Assembly: GCA_937877545.1 (NCBI GenBank)
Contig: CALFJE010000062.1
Location: forward strand, 1-64,000
DNA from: an uncultured Selenomonadales bacterium
Lineage (GTDB): Bacteria > Bacillota > Negativicutes > Selenomonadales > Selenomonadaceae
DNA: 64,000 bases
Direction: 5' to 3'
The notes below the pieces were generated by a model. It had not been told where the DNA came from. It ran no database searches and worked only from the letters and a program-made list of their open reading frames with translations. The position numbers and the translations under genes are program-made. Shown piece by piece: positions 25,036 through 32,997 of the stretch (position 1 is the stretch's first letter; every line of letters begins with the position of its first letter).

Positions 25036-27717
25036 TTAATCTGCGCGGTTGACGTCCTCAATCGAAGTTTCAATTTCCTCCATCTTGTAAGCCTCGATGA
25101 TGTCGCCCTCTTTGAAGTCGCGATAGTCAACAATCGAAATGCCGCACTCGTAGCCCGCCGCAACTTCCTTGACCTCGTCCTTAAAGCGGCGGAGCGAATC
25201 AATCTCGCCGTCGAAAACCTCAATGTTGTCGCGCAGAATACGAATCTTGCTGTTGTTGAAAATCTTGCCCTCCAAAACGTAGGAACCCGCAACCAAAGCC
25301 TTGCTGAACTTCATGACCTTGCGAATCTCCACGCGCCCTTGAATGACTTCCTTAAACTTCGGAGCCAACAAGCCGCTCATGGCGTCCTGCACGTCGTGAA
25401 TCGCGTCGTAGATAACGCGGTAGGTACGAATGTCGATATTCTCCGTGACGGCGGACTTGCGGGCGTTATTATCGGGGCGCACGTTGAAGCCGAGGATTAA
25501 AGCGTTCGACGAGGAGGCAAGCATAACGTCATTTTCCGTGACCGCGCCGACGCCCGAATGCACGATATTGACGCGAACCTCGTCGTTTTTGTTGAGAGCA
25601 AGCAACGCGCCCGACAGAGCCTCAATCGAGCCTTGAACGTCAGCCTTGATGACGATGTTAAGGTCTTTAAGCGAGCCGGCTTGAATCTGATTAAACAGGT
25701 CGTCGAGCGAAACTTTCTTGGACTTGATTAAATCGTTGCGCTGACGTTCGATGCGGTGTTCGGCGATAGACTTGGCAAGCTTTTCGTCGAGAGCCGCTAA
25801 GATGTCACCCGCCGCCGGTACGTCGTTCAAGCCCAAAACTTCGACGGGAACACTGGGAGCCGCCTTTTTGAGGCTGTCGCCGCGTTCGTTCATCATGGCG
25901 CGAACTCTGCCGTAAGTGGTGCCCGCAACAATGTAGTCGCCGATACGGAGCGTGCCGTTTTGAACGAGGACAGTTGCAACGGGACCGCGCCCCTTGTCGA
26001 GCTGAGCCTCAATTATGACGCCGCGAGCCTCGCGATTGGGATTGGCTTTGAACTCTTGGACGTCCGCCTCGAACAGAATTTCCTCCAGCAAATCGTTAAT
26101 ACCGATATTCTTTTTGGCGGAAACCTCAACCATAGTGGTATCGCCGCCGAAGTCGCGGCTGACCAATCCGTGCTCCAAAAGCTCCTGCTTAACGCGCATG
26201 GGATTCGCGCCGGGCTTATCGATTTTGTTAATGGCAACGATAATCGGGACGTTGGCGGCTTTGGCGTGATTGATAGCCTCAATGGTCTGGGGCATGACGC
26301 CATCGTCGGCGGCTACGACCAAAATCGCGATGTCGGTGACCTGCGCCCCGCGAGCACGCATGGCGGTAAAAGCCTCGTGCCCCGGCGTGTCGAGGAAGAC
26401 GATTTTGCGGTCGTTGCAAATGACTTGATACGCGCCGATATGCTGAGTGATACCGCCCGCCTCGGTGGAAGTGACGCGGGTTTTGCGGATAACGTCCAAA
26501 AGTGAGGTCTTGCCGTGGTCGACGTGCCCCATAACCGTGACGACGGGCGGACGGATTTTAAGCGTAGCGGGGTCGTCTTCGATTTCGGGGATAAGCGTCG
26601 GGTCAACTTCGGGCGGAAGCTCCTCGGCATTAACGCCGAACTCTGCGGCAACCAGCGCGGCTGTCTCGAAGTCAATCACCTGGTTAATCGTGGCGACGAC
26701 GCCCATAAGCAACAGCTTCTTGATAACCTCGACGGCGGTACAGCTCATCTTGCTTGCCAAATCCTTAACGGCAATGCTTTCGCCAACCTTGATGTGCGTC
26801 GGGCGGGCGATTTCGGCTTTATGGACGGGCTGAGGCGCGGGGCGATTCTTTTTGCGGGCGGATCTCGGCGGACGCTGTTTGGTGTCGGAGGCTTGAGCCG
26901 CTTGAGTTTTGGCGGCTTCCTTGGCATTTGCGGGACCTTGACGGTTGCGGTTGCGCTGACGATTATTTTTGCCGCCGTCCTCGCGAGTACGTTCGCCGCG
27001 ATTTTTCGATTGACGGTCGCCGCGTTCCCCGCGATTGTCCTGCTTATCCTGCGAACGCGTTTCGGGCTTATCCTGCGCGGGTTTCGGACGATTATCGCGC
27101 CCGCGAACCTCCTGCTTATCGCCGCGAACTTCGGGCTTATCCTGACGCGGACGGTTATCGCGACGTTGTTGAGGTTGCGGCTGAGCTTGCGTCTTGGGTT
27201 TCTGTTCGGCTTTGACTTCGACTTTGGGCGCGGGCTTCGGTTCGGGCTTTTGCTCGACTTTAGGCGCGGGCTTTTGTTCGACTTTGGGTGCAGGTTTCGA
27301 CTGTTTAGGTTGCGGCTGAGGCTTAGCGTCGGCTTTGGGCTTAGCGGCTTTGCCTTGCGCTTGAGGTTGCGGCTTTTGCTCGACCTTAGGCGCGGGCTTT
27401 TGTTCGACCTTGGGCGCGGGCTTCTGCTGTTTAGGTTGAGGCTGAGGCTTAGCGTCGGCTTTGGGCTTGACGGCTTTGCCTTGTGCTTGAGGTTGCGCCT
27501 TGGGCTGAGCGGCGGGTTGCAGCGCGGCGGGTTGCGGCGCGGGCTGTTTGCGACGACTGAACGCCGTCTTTACCAGCTGATACGCCTCCTCCTCTACGCC
27601 CGAAAACTTGTTTTTGACTTTGACCTTGCTTTTTTTCAGAAAGTCGATAATTACTTGCGCGTCCTGATTGAATTCGTTCGCCATGTCATAGATTCTGTAC
27701 TTGACCGGTTTTGACAT
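25036..27717 (-). CDS. infB: Translation initiation factor IF-2
   Basis: The 893-residue GTPase delivers initiator tRNA to the 30S subunit. It has a short N-terminal helical domain (MSKPVKYRIYDMANEF), a long Lys/Pro/Gln/Ala linker with near-perfect repeats (about residues 60-300), an IF2_N domain, then the GTPase with GHVDHGKTS, DTPGHEAF and NKID, followed by domains II-IV. The linker is longer and more repetitive than usual, which may reflect slippage-prone coding. It is the last gene of the rimP-nusA-rnpM-infB operon in the window, preceded by a GGGGGTGG site. Confidence 0.97.
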   Translation of the reverse strand: MSKPVKYRIYDMANEFNQDAQVIIDFLKKSKVKVKNKFSGVEEEAYQLVKTAFSRRKQPAPQPAALQPAAQPKAQPQAQGKAVKPKADAKPQPQPKQQKPAPKVEQKPAPKVEQKPQPQAQGKAAKPKADAKPQPQPKQSKPAPKVEQKPAPKVEQKPEPKPAPKVEVKAEQKPKTQAQPQPQQRRDNRPRQDKPEVRGDKQEVRGRDNRPKPAQDKPETRSQDKQDNRGERGDRQSKNRGERTREDGGKNNRQRNRNRQGPANAKEAAKTQAAQASDTKQRPPRSARKKNRPAPQPVHKAEIARPTHIKVGESIAVKDLASKMSCTAVEVIKKLLLMGVVATINQVIDFETAALVAAEFGVNAEELPPEVDPTLIPEIEDDPATLKIRPPVVTVMGHVDHGKTSLLDVIRKTRVTSTEAGGITQHIGAYQVICNDRKIVFLDTPGHEAFTAMRARGAQVTDIAILVVAADDGVMPQTIEAINHAKAANVPIIVAINKIDKPGANPMRVKQELLEHGLVSRDFGGDTTMVEVSAKKNIGINDLLEEILFEADVQEFKANPNREARGVIIEAQLDKGRGPVATVLVQNGTLRIGDYIVAGTTYGRVRAMMNERGDSLKKAAPSVPVEVLGLNDVPAAGDILAALDEKLAKSIAEHRIERQRNDLIKSKKVSLDDLFNQIQAGSLKDLNIVIKADVQGSIEALSGALLALNKNDEVRVNIVHSGVGAVTENDVMLASSSNALILGFNVRPDNNARKSAVTENIDIRTYRVIYDAIHDVQDAMSGLLAPKFKEVIQGRVEIRKVMKFSKALVAGSYVLEGKIFNNSKIRILRDNIEVFDGEIDSLRRFKDEVKEVAAGYECGISIVDYRDFKEGDIIEAYKMEEIETSIEDVNRAD

Positions 27718-27738
27718 AGATCCACCCCCGTTGGAATT

Positions 27739-28029
27739 TTATTTCATGAGAATGTTCTCCTTTATTTTATCGTAGACTTCGGCGGGCACCTTGGCTTTTA
27801 AGACCTTATCGAAATTGCGACGCTTGCAGACGGTTTCCGCGCAGATTGGCGACTTGCAGAGATAAGCTCCGCGACCCGCCGCCTTGCCCGTCTCGTCAAG
27901 CGCAATGCCCTCGGCAGTCTTTACCACGCGGAGCAATTCGGACTTGTGACGGACTTGACGGCACGCGACGCAGCGGCGCATTTCGATTGGCTTAATCGCC
28001 GTACCCTTGGCAGTCTTACCTTTGGACAT
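27739..28029 (-). CDS. rnpM: RNA-binding protein RnpM (YlxR, DUF448)
   Basis: The 96-residue protein has the DUF448 core RRCVACRQVRHKSELLRVVK, ALDETGKAAGRGAYLC and a C-terminal basic helix. YlxR/RnpM binds RNA and, in Bacillus, modulates RNase P; it is normally between nusA and infB, as here. The start at 28029 follows GAGGTAAG; the adjacent ATG at 28032 is an alternative. An upstream, 3'-truncated second copy lies between this gene and nusA. Confidence 0.93.
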   Translation of the reverse strand: MSKGKTAKGTAIKPIEMRRCVACRQVRHKSELLRVVKTAEGIALDETGKAAGRGAYLCKSPICAETVCKRRNFDKVLKAKVPAEVYDKIKENILMK

Positions 28030-28051
28030 CATCTTACCTCTTTGAATATTT

Positions 28052-28240
28052 TTAAGTTGAAGCCGCGAAGACGCAAGCTCCGCGACCCGACGCCTTTCCC
28101 GTCTCGTCAAGCGCAATGCCCTCGGCAGTCTTCACCACGCGAATCAGCTCGGACTTGTGGCGGACTTGACGGCACGCGACACAGCGGCGCATTTCGATTG
28201 GCTTAATCGCCGTACCCTTGGCGGTTTTGCCCTTAGACAT
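28052..28240 (-). pseudogene. Truncated tandem copy of rnpM
   Basis: This 62-residue reading frame repeats the first 52 or so residues of RnpM almost exactly (MSKGKTAKGTAIKPIEMRRC onward, with SELIRV and ASGRGA differences) and then breaks into an unrelated tail CVFAAST. Its ATG overlaps the nusA stop by one base, the position expected for the original rnpM start. A full copy follows 23 bases later. It looks like a 211-bp tandem duplication that truncated the first copy. The short product could still be made, because the start is coupled to nusA. Confidence 0.75.
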
Positions 28241-29382
28241 TATTTTTTGCCTTTCTTCGCACGCGGCTTGAAAACGGCTTTTGCCTCCGAAATGTCGACT
28301 TCGTGCATATCGTCGGAAAGCGGCGACTGACTTGCCTGCTTCATGCTCTTAATATCAATCTTCAAGCCGGTGATTCGGGCGGCGAGGCGAGCGTTTTGCC
28401 CCTCCTTGCCGATAGCCAAGCTGAGCTGATTATCGGGCACGACCACGCGGCAATTCTTACCGTTATCGTCGAGCGCGACGCTTACGATTTTCGACGGGCT
28501 GAGCGCATTGGCGACGTAAACGCCCGCCTTCGGACTCCATTCGATGATGTCGAGCTTTTCGGTACCGAGTTCGTCGAGCACGGGTTGAATGCGCGTACTG
28601 CGTTGTCCCAAGCAAGAGCCGACCGCCTCGACATTGGGGTCTTTGGAGCTGACCGCGATTTTCGCACGCGCTCCCGCCTCACGCGCCACAGCTTTTATTT
28701 CGATTATGCCCTCTTGAATTTCGGGGATTTCAAGTTCGACGAGCCGGCGCAGAAAATTGGGATGCGTCCGCGACAGATAGACTTGCGGACCCTTGCCGCC
28801 CTTTTTGACTTCGACGATATAAGCGCGTACCCAATCGCCGATTTTATAATTATCGCAAGGGGACATTTCTTCAGGCTCCAAAATCGCCTCGGTCTTGCCG
28901 ACTTCGACGACCATGTTGCCTTCCTCCACGCGCACGATTTTGCCGCGCACCAAATCACTTTCGCGATTGGTGAATTCGTCATAGATGACGCCGCGCTCCG
29001 CCTCGCGCAACTTCTGCACGACCAACTGTTTAGCCGCCTGCGCCGCGATTCGCCCGAAGTCTTTGGGCGTGACTTCAATCTCTATTACATCGTCCAGCTC
29101 GCAACCGGGGCTGATTTTCTCGGCGTCCGCCAACGATATTTCGATAATCGGGTCGGTGACTTCCTCGACGACGCTCTTGAGCGAATAGACGTGATAACTG
29201 CCGTCCTCGCGGTCGATTGTGATCTCGACGTTATCGTCCTGATTGAAATTCTTTTTGTACGCGACCTTGAGCGCGGACTCCACCGCCTCGAACAGCACGT
29301 CGGGCTTGATTTCCTTTTCCACGCACAAATCTTTAAGCGCGTCTATCAAACTTAATTCGGGTTTTTTCCTTCTTACTGCCAA
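28240..29382 (-). CDS. nusA: Transcription termination/antitermination protein NusA
   Basis: The 380-residue protein has the N-terminal RNA polymerase-binding domain (ALKDLCVEKEIKPDVLFEAV), an S1 domain (residues about 130-200), and two KH domains with the VGSCLGQRSTRIQPV and LAIGKEGQNARLAARIT motifs. No acidic C-terminal repeats are present, as usual outside proteobacteria. It lies between rimP and rnpM in the conserved order. The stop overlaps the start of the truncated rnpM copy. Confidence 0.97.
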   Translation of the reverse strand: MAVRRKKPELSLIDALKDLCVEKEIKPDVLFEAVESALKVAYKKNFNQDDNVEITIDREDGSYHVYSLKSVVEEVTDPIIEISLADAEKISPGCELDDVIEIEVTPKDFGRIAAQAAKQLVVQKLREAERGVIYDEFTNRESDLVRGKIVRVEEGNMVVEVGKTEAILEPEEMSPCDNYKIGDWVRAYIVEVKKGGKGPQVYLSRTHPNFLRRLVELEIPEIQEGIIEIKAVAREAGARAKIAVSSKDPNVEAVGSCLGQRSTRIQPVLDELGTEKLDIIEWSPKAGVYVANALSPSKIVSVALDDNGKNCRVVVPDNQLSLAIGKEGQNARLAARITGLKIDIKSMKQASQSPLSDDMHEVDISEAKAVFKPRAKKGKK

Positions 29383-29408
29383 CTAAATTCTTCCTCCCAA
29401 CATTTTTT

Positions 29409-29756
29409 AAAAGTCTATGTGCAACCTGACGAGCGCGATTTTATCTCGCGGCAAAGGCTCCGTATCCTTGAGGCGCAGAACTTCCGCGTCCCGACCTTCC
29501 GGTTCTCCGACGAAAAATTTCTTGCCGTTAAGCGGCGCGTACAGCGTCACGTCGACGACCTTGCCCGCCTCGCCAATTACTTAAAAGTCTATGTGCAACC
29601 TGACGAGCGCGACTTTATCTCGCGGCAAAGGCTCCGTATCCTTGAGGCGCAGAACTTCCACGTCCCGACCTTCCGGCTCTCCGACGAAAAGTTTCTTGCC
29701 GTTAAGCGGCGCGTAAGGCGTCACGTCGACGACCTTGTCCGCCTCGCCAATTGCTT
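29409..29756 (-). repeat. Two 174-bp tandem copies of the rimP 3' end
   Basis: Copies at 29409-29582 and 29583-29756 repeat the last 58 codons of rimP (including VDVTPYAPL-like, NGKKLFVGE, RLHIDF and stop) and lie downstream of the intact gene. Each 174-bp unit equals 58 codons and ends in its own stop, so translation from rimP would end at the true stop. The copies differ from rimP at a small number of bases. No start codon context suggests separate expression. Confidence 0.85.
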
Positions 29757-30198
29757 AAAAGTCTATGTGCAACCTGACGAGCGCAACTTTATATCGCGGC
29801 AAAGGCTCCGTATCCTTGAGGCGCAGAAATTCCGCGTCCCGCCCCTCCAGTTCTCCGACGAAAAGTTTCTTGCCGTTAAGCGGCGCGTAAAGCGTCACGT
29901 CGACGACCTTGCCCGCCTCGCGAATAAAATCCCTGTCCTTTTTCAAAATGCGGTCGATGCCCGGCGACGATACCTCCAGAATATACGCGTTGCCGATTAT
30001 GTTTGCCTCGTCGAGCTTCGCGCTCAACTGTTCGCTGATTGTTTGGCAGTCGTCCAAATCTATGCCGCCCGCCTTGTCCGCGAAGATTCGCAAGTACCAA
30101 TCCCGCTCCTTAACGTATTCCACGTCGACGAGTTCATAATCCGTGCCCGCGAAAAGTTTCGTCACCAATGCTTCCACTTGCGTTTCGACCTTGCTCAA
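29755..30198 (-). CDS. rimP: Ribosome maturation factor RimP
   Basis: The 147-residue protein aids maturation of the 30S subunit. It shows VETQVEALVTKLFAGTDYELVDVEYVKE, WYLRIFADKAGGIDLDDCQTISEQLSAKLDE and EVSSPGIDR, typical RimP landmarks. TTG 30198 is chosen because a GGGGGTGAG site is close upstream and the family's N-terminus begins there. It heads the rimP-nusA-infB operon, with a promoter at 30358-30386. Confidence 0.92.
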   Translation of the reverse strand: MSKVETQVEALVTKLFAGTDYELVDVEYVKERDWYLRIFADKAGGIDLDDCQTISEQLSAKLDEANIIGNAYILEVSSPGIDRILKKDRDFIREAGKVVDVTLYAPLNGKKLFVGELEGRDAEFLRLKDTEPLPRYKVALVRLHIDF

Positions 30199-30357
30199 TC
30201 GCTCACCCCCTGCAAAATTCTGCCCTGCAAAGTGAAAGAGTGGACGCGAGCCCACTCTTCCAACTAAGCTATGTCCAAAAAATTCGTTCCCCGCTTTCGC
30301 GAAGAGTCAAAAATTTTACAATCCTTGCCCTCCAAAAAATTGCTAACTTCGCGCCAT

Positions 30358-30386
30358 ATTCTAAACAAAATCCTGCACGTTTGCAA
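30358..30386 (-). promoter_or_regulatory. Promoter of the rimP-nusA-infB operon
   Basis: On the minus strand, TTGCAA (30381-30386), 17 bases, TAGAAT (30358-30363). It lies about 160 bases upstream of the rimP start. A small hairpin near 30236-30255 lies in the leader. Confidence 0.6.
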
Positions 30387-30459
30387 GCCTTTTTTGATTG
30401 ACACCCCGAAGCCCGAATTGTAACTGACGGAGAAGCCGCGCAGGTTTTATCGGCGATTA

Positions 30460-30488
30460 TTGACAGGCAAATCAACGTGAATTATCCT
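30460..30488 (+). promoter_or_regulatory. Promoter of the XRE-ImmA pair
   Basis: TTGACA (30460-30465), 17 bases, TATCCT (30483-30488), leaving a leader of about 12 bases before the ATG at 30507. Confidence 0.6.
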
Positions 30489-30506
30489 TTTAACGAGGTG
30501 ATTTTA

Positions 30507-30851
30507 ATGGAGACGTTCGGACAAAAAATTAAACGGTTGCGCAAAGCGAAGAAAATCACTCAAACGGAGCTGGCGGAGTCGGTCGGCGTGGATTTCACGT
30601 ACATCAGCAAGATAGAAAACGACAAGGGGCTTCGTCCGCCCGCCGAGTCGACAATAAGGAAACTTGCGCTGTTCTTGGAAACGGACGCGGAAGAATTGGT
30701 TTTATTGGCGAAAAAAGTTCCGCAAAATTTTCAAGACACCATCGTCGAAGACAAACTGGCGGTAGATTTCTTGCGCGTCTTCCCGAAACTAAACGAGACT
30801 CAGCGCGGCATTTTGGAAAAAATGATTGAGCAGGCGGAGGAGAAAGCTTGA
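30507..30851 (+). CDS. XRE-family transcriptional regulator
   Basis: The 114-residue protein has an N-terminal HTH_XRE domain (FGQKIKRLRKAKKITQTELAESVGVDFTYISKIEND) and a C-terminal helical extension. The stop overlaps the start of an ImmA/IrrE metallopeptidase gene, the arrangement of regulators whose repressor is cleaved by its partner peptidase in ICEBs1-like elements or other stress modules. It opens the accessory island between rimP and the activase gene. Confidence 0.88.
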   Translation: METFGQKIKRLRKAKKITQTELAESVGVDFTYISKIENDKGLRPPAESTIRKLALFLETDAEELVLLAKKVPQNFQDTIVEDKLAVDFLRVFPKLNETQRGILEKMIEQAEEKA

Positions 30852-31411
30852 GGCAAAATATTGAGCAACTTGTCAATAAAATACTTCGCGAGGCAAAAAT
30901 TTTAAGTCCGCCGATAAATGCAGAGCGACTTGCCGAATCTTATTTCGAGCTGGATTTTGATTGCGGAAAATTGAATGGAACTGAATTGGCAGGCTTGAAA
31001 GTCGCAGAGAAAAAAATTTATATCAATGAATCCCGCGCAGAGGAACTTGCCGCGAACTCCGGCTTAAAAAATTTTACAATCGCGCATGAGCTTGGGCATT
31101 GGGTTTTGCACAGAGCTTTGATTGGCAAGCATTCCAAACAAATCGAGCGTGAGGCTGATAGATTTGCGACGTGTTTGCTTATGCCGGAAAACAGGGTTCG
31201 TGAGGCGTTCGCTAAATTGCCTTCTTGGCTTCCTGTAGAAATGAAATTGAACTTTCTGGCAGAAAAGTTTTGCGTATCGCGGACGGCGATGAAAATTCGT
31301 CTGTCTCAATGGGAGCTGAAATTGATGCACGTTGACTTCAAAGACTACAGTTGCTACCAAAGCAAGGAAGACTTCTTGGAAAAGAAAGCAGGGCAAATGA
31401 GGCTGTTCTAA
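30848..31411 (+). CDS. ImmA/IrrE family metallo-endopeptidase
   Basis: The 187-residue protein has the zinc motif HELGHW with a downstream EREADRFATCLLMP, which holds the third ligand, as in ImmA and IrrE. The TTG start overlaps the preceding regulator's stop (TTGA). The likely role is cleaving the adjacent XRE repressor under a stress signal. No integrase or conjugation gene lies nearby, so the pair may be a leftover regulatory module of a lost mobile element, or an independent stress switch. Confidence 0.87.
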   Translation: MRQNIEQLVNKILREAKILSPPINAERLAESYFELDFDCGKLNGTELAGLKVAEKKIYINESRAEELAANSGLKNFTIAHELGHWVLHRALIGKHSKQIEREADRFATCLLMPENRVREAFAKLPSWLPVEMKLNFLAEKFCVSRTAMKIRLSQWELKLMHVDFKDYSCYQSKEDFLEKKAGQMRLF

Positions 31412-31465
31412 AAAACCTGACAGAATGCCCAAGTCAAATTATAATCGCCTGTGAGGTGATTTAAA

Positions 31466-32143
31466 TTGAATGATTATGCAATGGAACAGTTCCGCAATAT
31501 TTACAAAGCTTTTATGGTTGAAGGAGCGAAATTTTGTTGGGAGTTCGATATTCCCGAATGTCCTTGCACTGCTAAGTCAATTCCGACAAAGTTAATTTAC
31601 TACACCGATATTCAAAAGAACGAGCAATATTCGGGCTTTGTGCATTTTTATATGGACGATTACAAGTTTGAAAGCGTTTGGAACCATCCGCAAGCCGCTT
31701 TGAAGAAATTTAGACGTTGCGGCGGTGTTATCACGCCCGATTTTTCTACTTATCAAGAAATGCCTGCCGCGATAAAAATTTACAATACCTATAGAATGCG
31801 GGCATTCGGCTATTGGCTTGGCAAAAACGGGATTCAAGTTATAAACAACGTCCGCTGGGGCACGCCCGAAACTTACAAATATTGTTTTCTCGGCGTTGAG
31901 CAGAACAGTATCGTTTGTGTAAGTACGGTCGGCTGTCTCGCTGCAAAACATGATGAAGAACGTTTTACCGAAGGGCTTGACGTCATGATTAAAACTTTGA
32001 ATCCGCGCCATATCTTAATGTACGGCAAGAAAGGAAGAAATTTCTTTGACAAATACATTGAAAGCGGAATCCCTGTTACGTTTTATGACCCGCCAAGATT
32101 TCACGAAGTTATTTTCAGAAAGGTGACCAAATTAGACATATGA
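31466..32143 (+). CDS. DUF4417 family protein (copy 1)
   Basis: The 225-residue protein begins with variable sequence, then has the family core: FHVMDDYKFE-like region, FRRCGGVITPDFSTYQEMPAAI, YNTYRMRAFGYWL, NVRWGTPETY and VSTVGC near the C-terminal half. A related gene of the opposite strand lies at 36066-36737. DUF4417 proteins are common in phages and mobile elements; their function is unknown. The stop overlaps the next start by four bases. Confidence 0.8.
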   Translation: MNDYAMEQFRNIYKAFMVEGAKFCWEFDIPECPCTAKSIPTKLIYYTDIQKNEQYSGFVHFYMDDYKFESVWNHPQAALKKFRRCGGVITPDFSTYQEMPAAIKIYNTYRMRAFGYWLGKNGIQVINNVRWGTPETYKYCFLGVEQNSIVCVSTVGCLAAKHDEERFTEGLDVMIKTLNPRHILMYGKKGRNFFDKYIESGIPVTFYDPPRFHEVIFRKVTKLDI

Positions 32144-32497
32144 GCAAAAAGAAAGCTTACGAATTTTTTCGGGACAGTCGGTGACATCATTGACCTTATT
32201 AAAAGTCTGCCGCCGGCTCCCACTCAAGTTTTTCTTGAAACCTGGTATGAATTTGTGGTAGAAAATAATCCTGTCTATTATTTACACAGAGAATTTTATC
32301 ACAAAATAACAAAGCTCAGAGTGCGTTTCGATCTCGGACAAGAAGGCAAACACGGTTTTGAAGCTAAAGATCATTGGCACATTTACAATCCTTTCACAAA
32401 GGGCAAAATTGACTTGTACTTTGATAAAGACGGGAACCCCGTTAAAGACGGCTCCGACCCATCGCACGTTATTCCCAAAAAAGATGGAGATGATTAA
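32140..32497 (+). pseudogene. Frameshifted toxin-like small gene
   Basis: ATG 32140 overlaps the DUF4417 stop. The first frame reads MSKKKAYEFF and stops early, while the +1 frame, joined at a run of six Ts, continues as TVGDIIDLIKSLPPAPTQVF through HGFEAKDHWHIYNP and DLYFDKDGNPVKDG to 32497. The C-terminal part resembles polymorphic-toxin or effector tails. It could be a pseudogene, a sequencing error in the T tract, or a slippage-controlled gene. The next small gene overlaps its end. Confidence 0.5.
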
Positions 32498-32888
32498 ATT
32501 GACGCTTGCTGAATTTGAGTATAAATATTATCTGCATGACAGCGACATTGAAAAAATCGAGTACGATGCCGAAAATAAAACTCTCACGCTTACGATTGAA
32601 TTTTGTTTTTGGATGCAGAACTGGTACGACAAGACGACGCCTAAGAACGGTTTAATCGCCGTGACTTTTGAAAATGTATCGCATTATTCGTATGAAGGCT
32701 ACGATCCGAGCAAACTTTTTAGCGATTGCACACCCGAAATTTTACAAACTGAAATTGCTGATGACGGCACGTTAGTTATTTACACATTTGAATTTGTTCG
32801 CTACGAACCCGGCGAAGACCTATATCCTGTAATGAAGATTAACGCCGCTAACGTCGAAGTCACAGAGCTTGAACGATACAACTTGTAA
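32490..32888 (+). CDS. Immunity-like small protein
   Basis: The 132-residue acidic protein has a hydrophobic strand pattern around YYLHDSDIEKIEYD and TLTIEFCFWMQNWYD, typical of small immunity or accessory proteins next to effector tails. I do not recognise a named family. It overlaps the end of the frameshifted toxin-like gene, as immunity genes often do. The start could also be the ATG at 32484. No catalytic motif is visible. Confidence 0.5.
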   Translation: MIKLTLAEFEYKYYLHDSDIEKIEYDAENKTLTLTIEFCFWMQNWYDKTTPKNGLIAVTFENVSHYSYEGYDPSKLFSDCTPEILQTEIADDGTLVIYTFEFVRYEPGEDLYPVMKINAANVEVTELERYNL

Positions 32889-32932
32889 AATTCCAATATA
32901 TTGGAAAACGTAAAATGAACGCTCAAAACGCC

Positions 32933-32949
32933 CGCGCAGGCGATTTTTT
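32933..32949 (+). terminator. Short terminator with the octamer in its loop region
   Basis: A short CGCC/GGCG stem encloses CGCGCA and is followed by nine Ts. It overlaps the over-represented CCGCGCAG at 32932-32939. The stem is only four pairs, so the call is tentative. Confidence 0.45.
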
Positions 32950-32950
32950 T

Positions 32951-32979
32951 TTGCTCGCGAAGGAAATTTTTGCTAAAAT
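32951..32979 (+). promoter_or_regulatory. Promoter of the type IIG-like gene
   Basis: TTGCTC (32951-32956), 17 bases with a TGC extension, TAAAAT (32974-32979). The start of transcription would fall very near the ATG at 32998, so leader length is minimal. Confidence 0.5.
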
Positions 32980-32997
32980 CGGCGCGGAGGTGGCTTT

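Noticed and set aside
26515..27714. Antisense frame of 399 residues opposite infB
   Set aside because: A repetitive Leu/Arg-rich product caused by the Lys/Pro/Gln repeat linker of infB; no start signals.
29419..30267. Plus-strand frame across the rimP region
   Set aside because: It only mirrors the 174-bp rimP repeats on the other strand and has no independent signals.
30226..30285. tRNA-like sequence (minus strand TAGCTTAGTTGGAAGAG)
   Set aside because: Only a D-arm-like piece and a small hairpin fit; no acceptor, anticodon or T-arm can be matched, so a tRNA cannot be supported.
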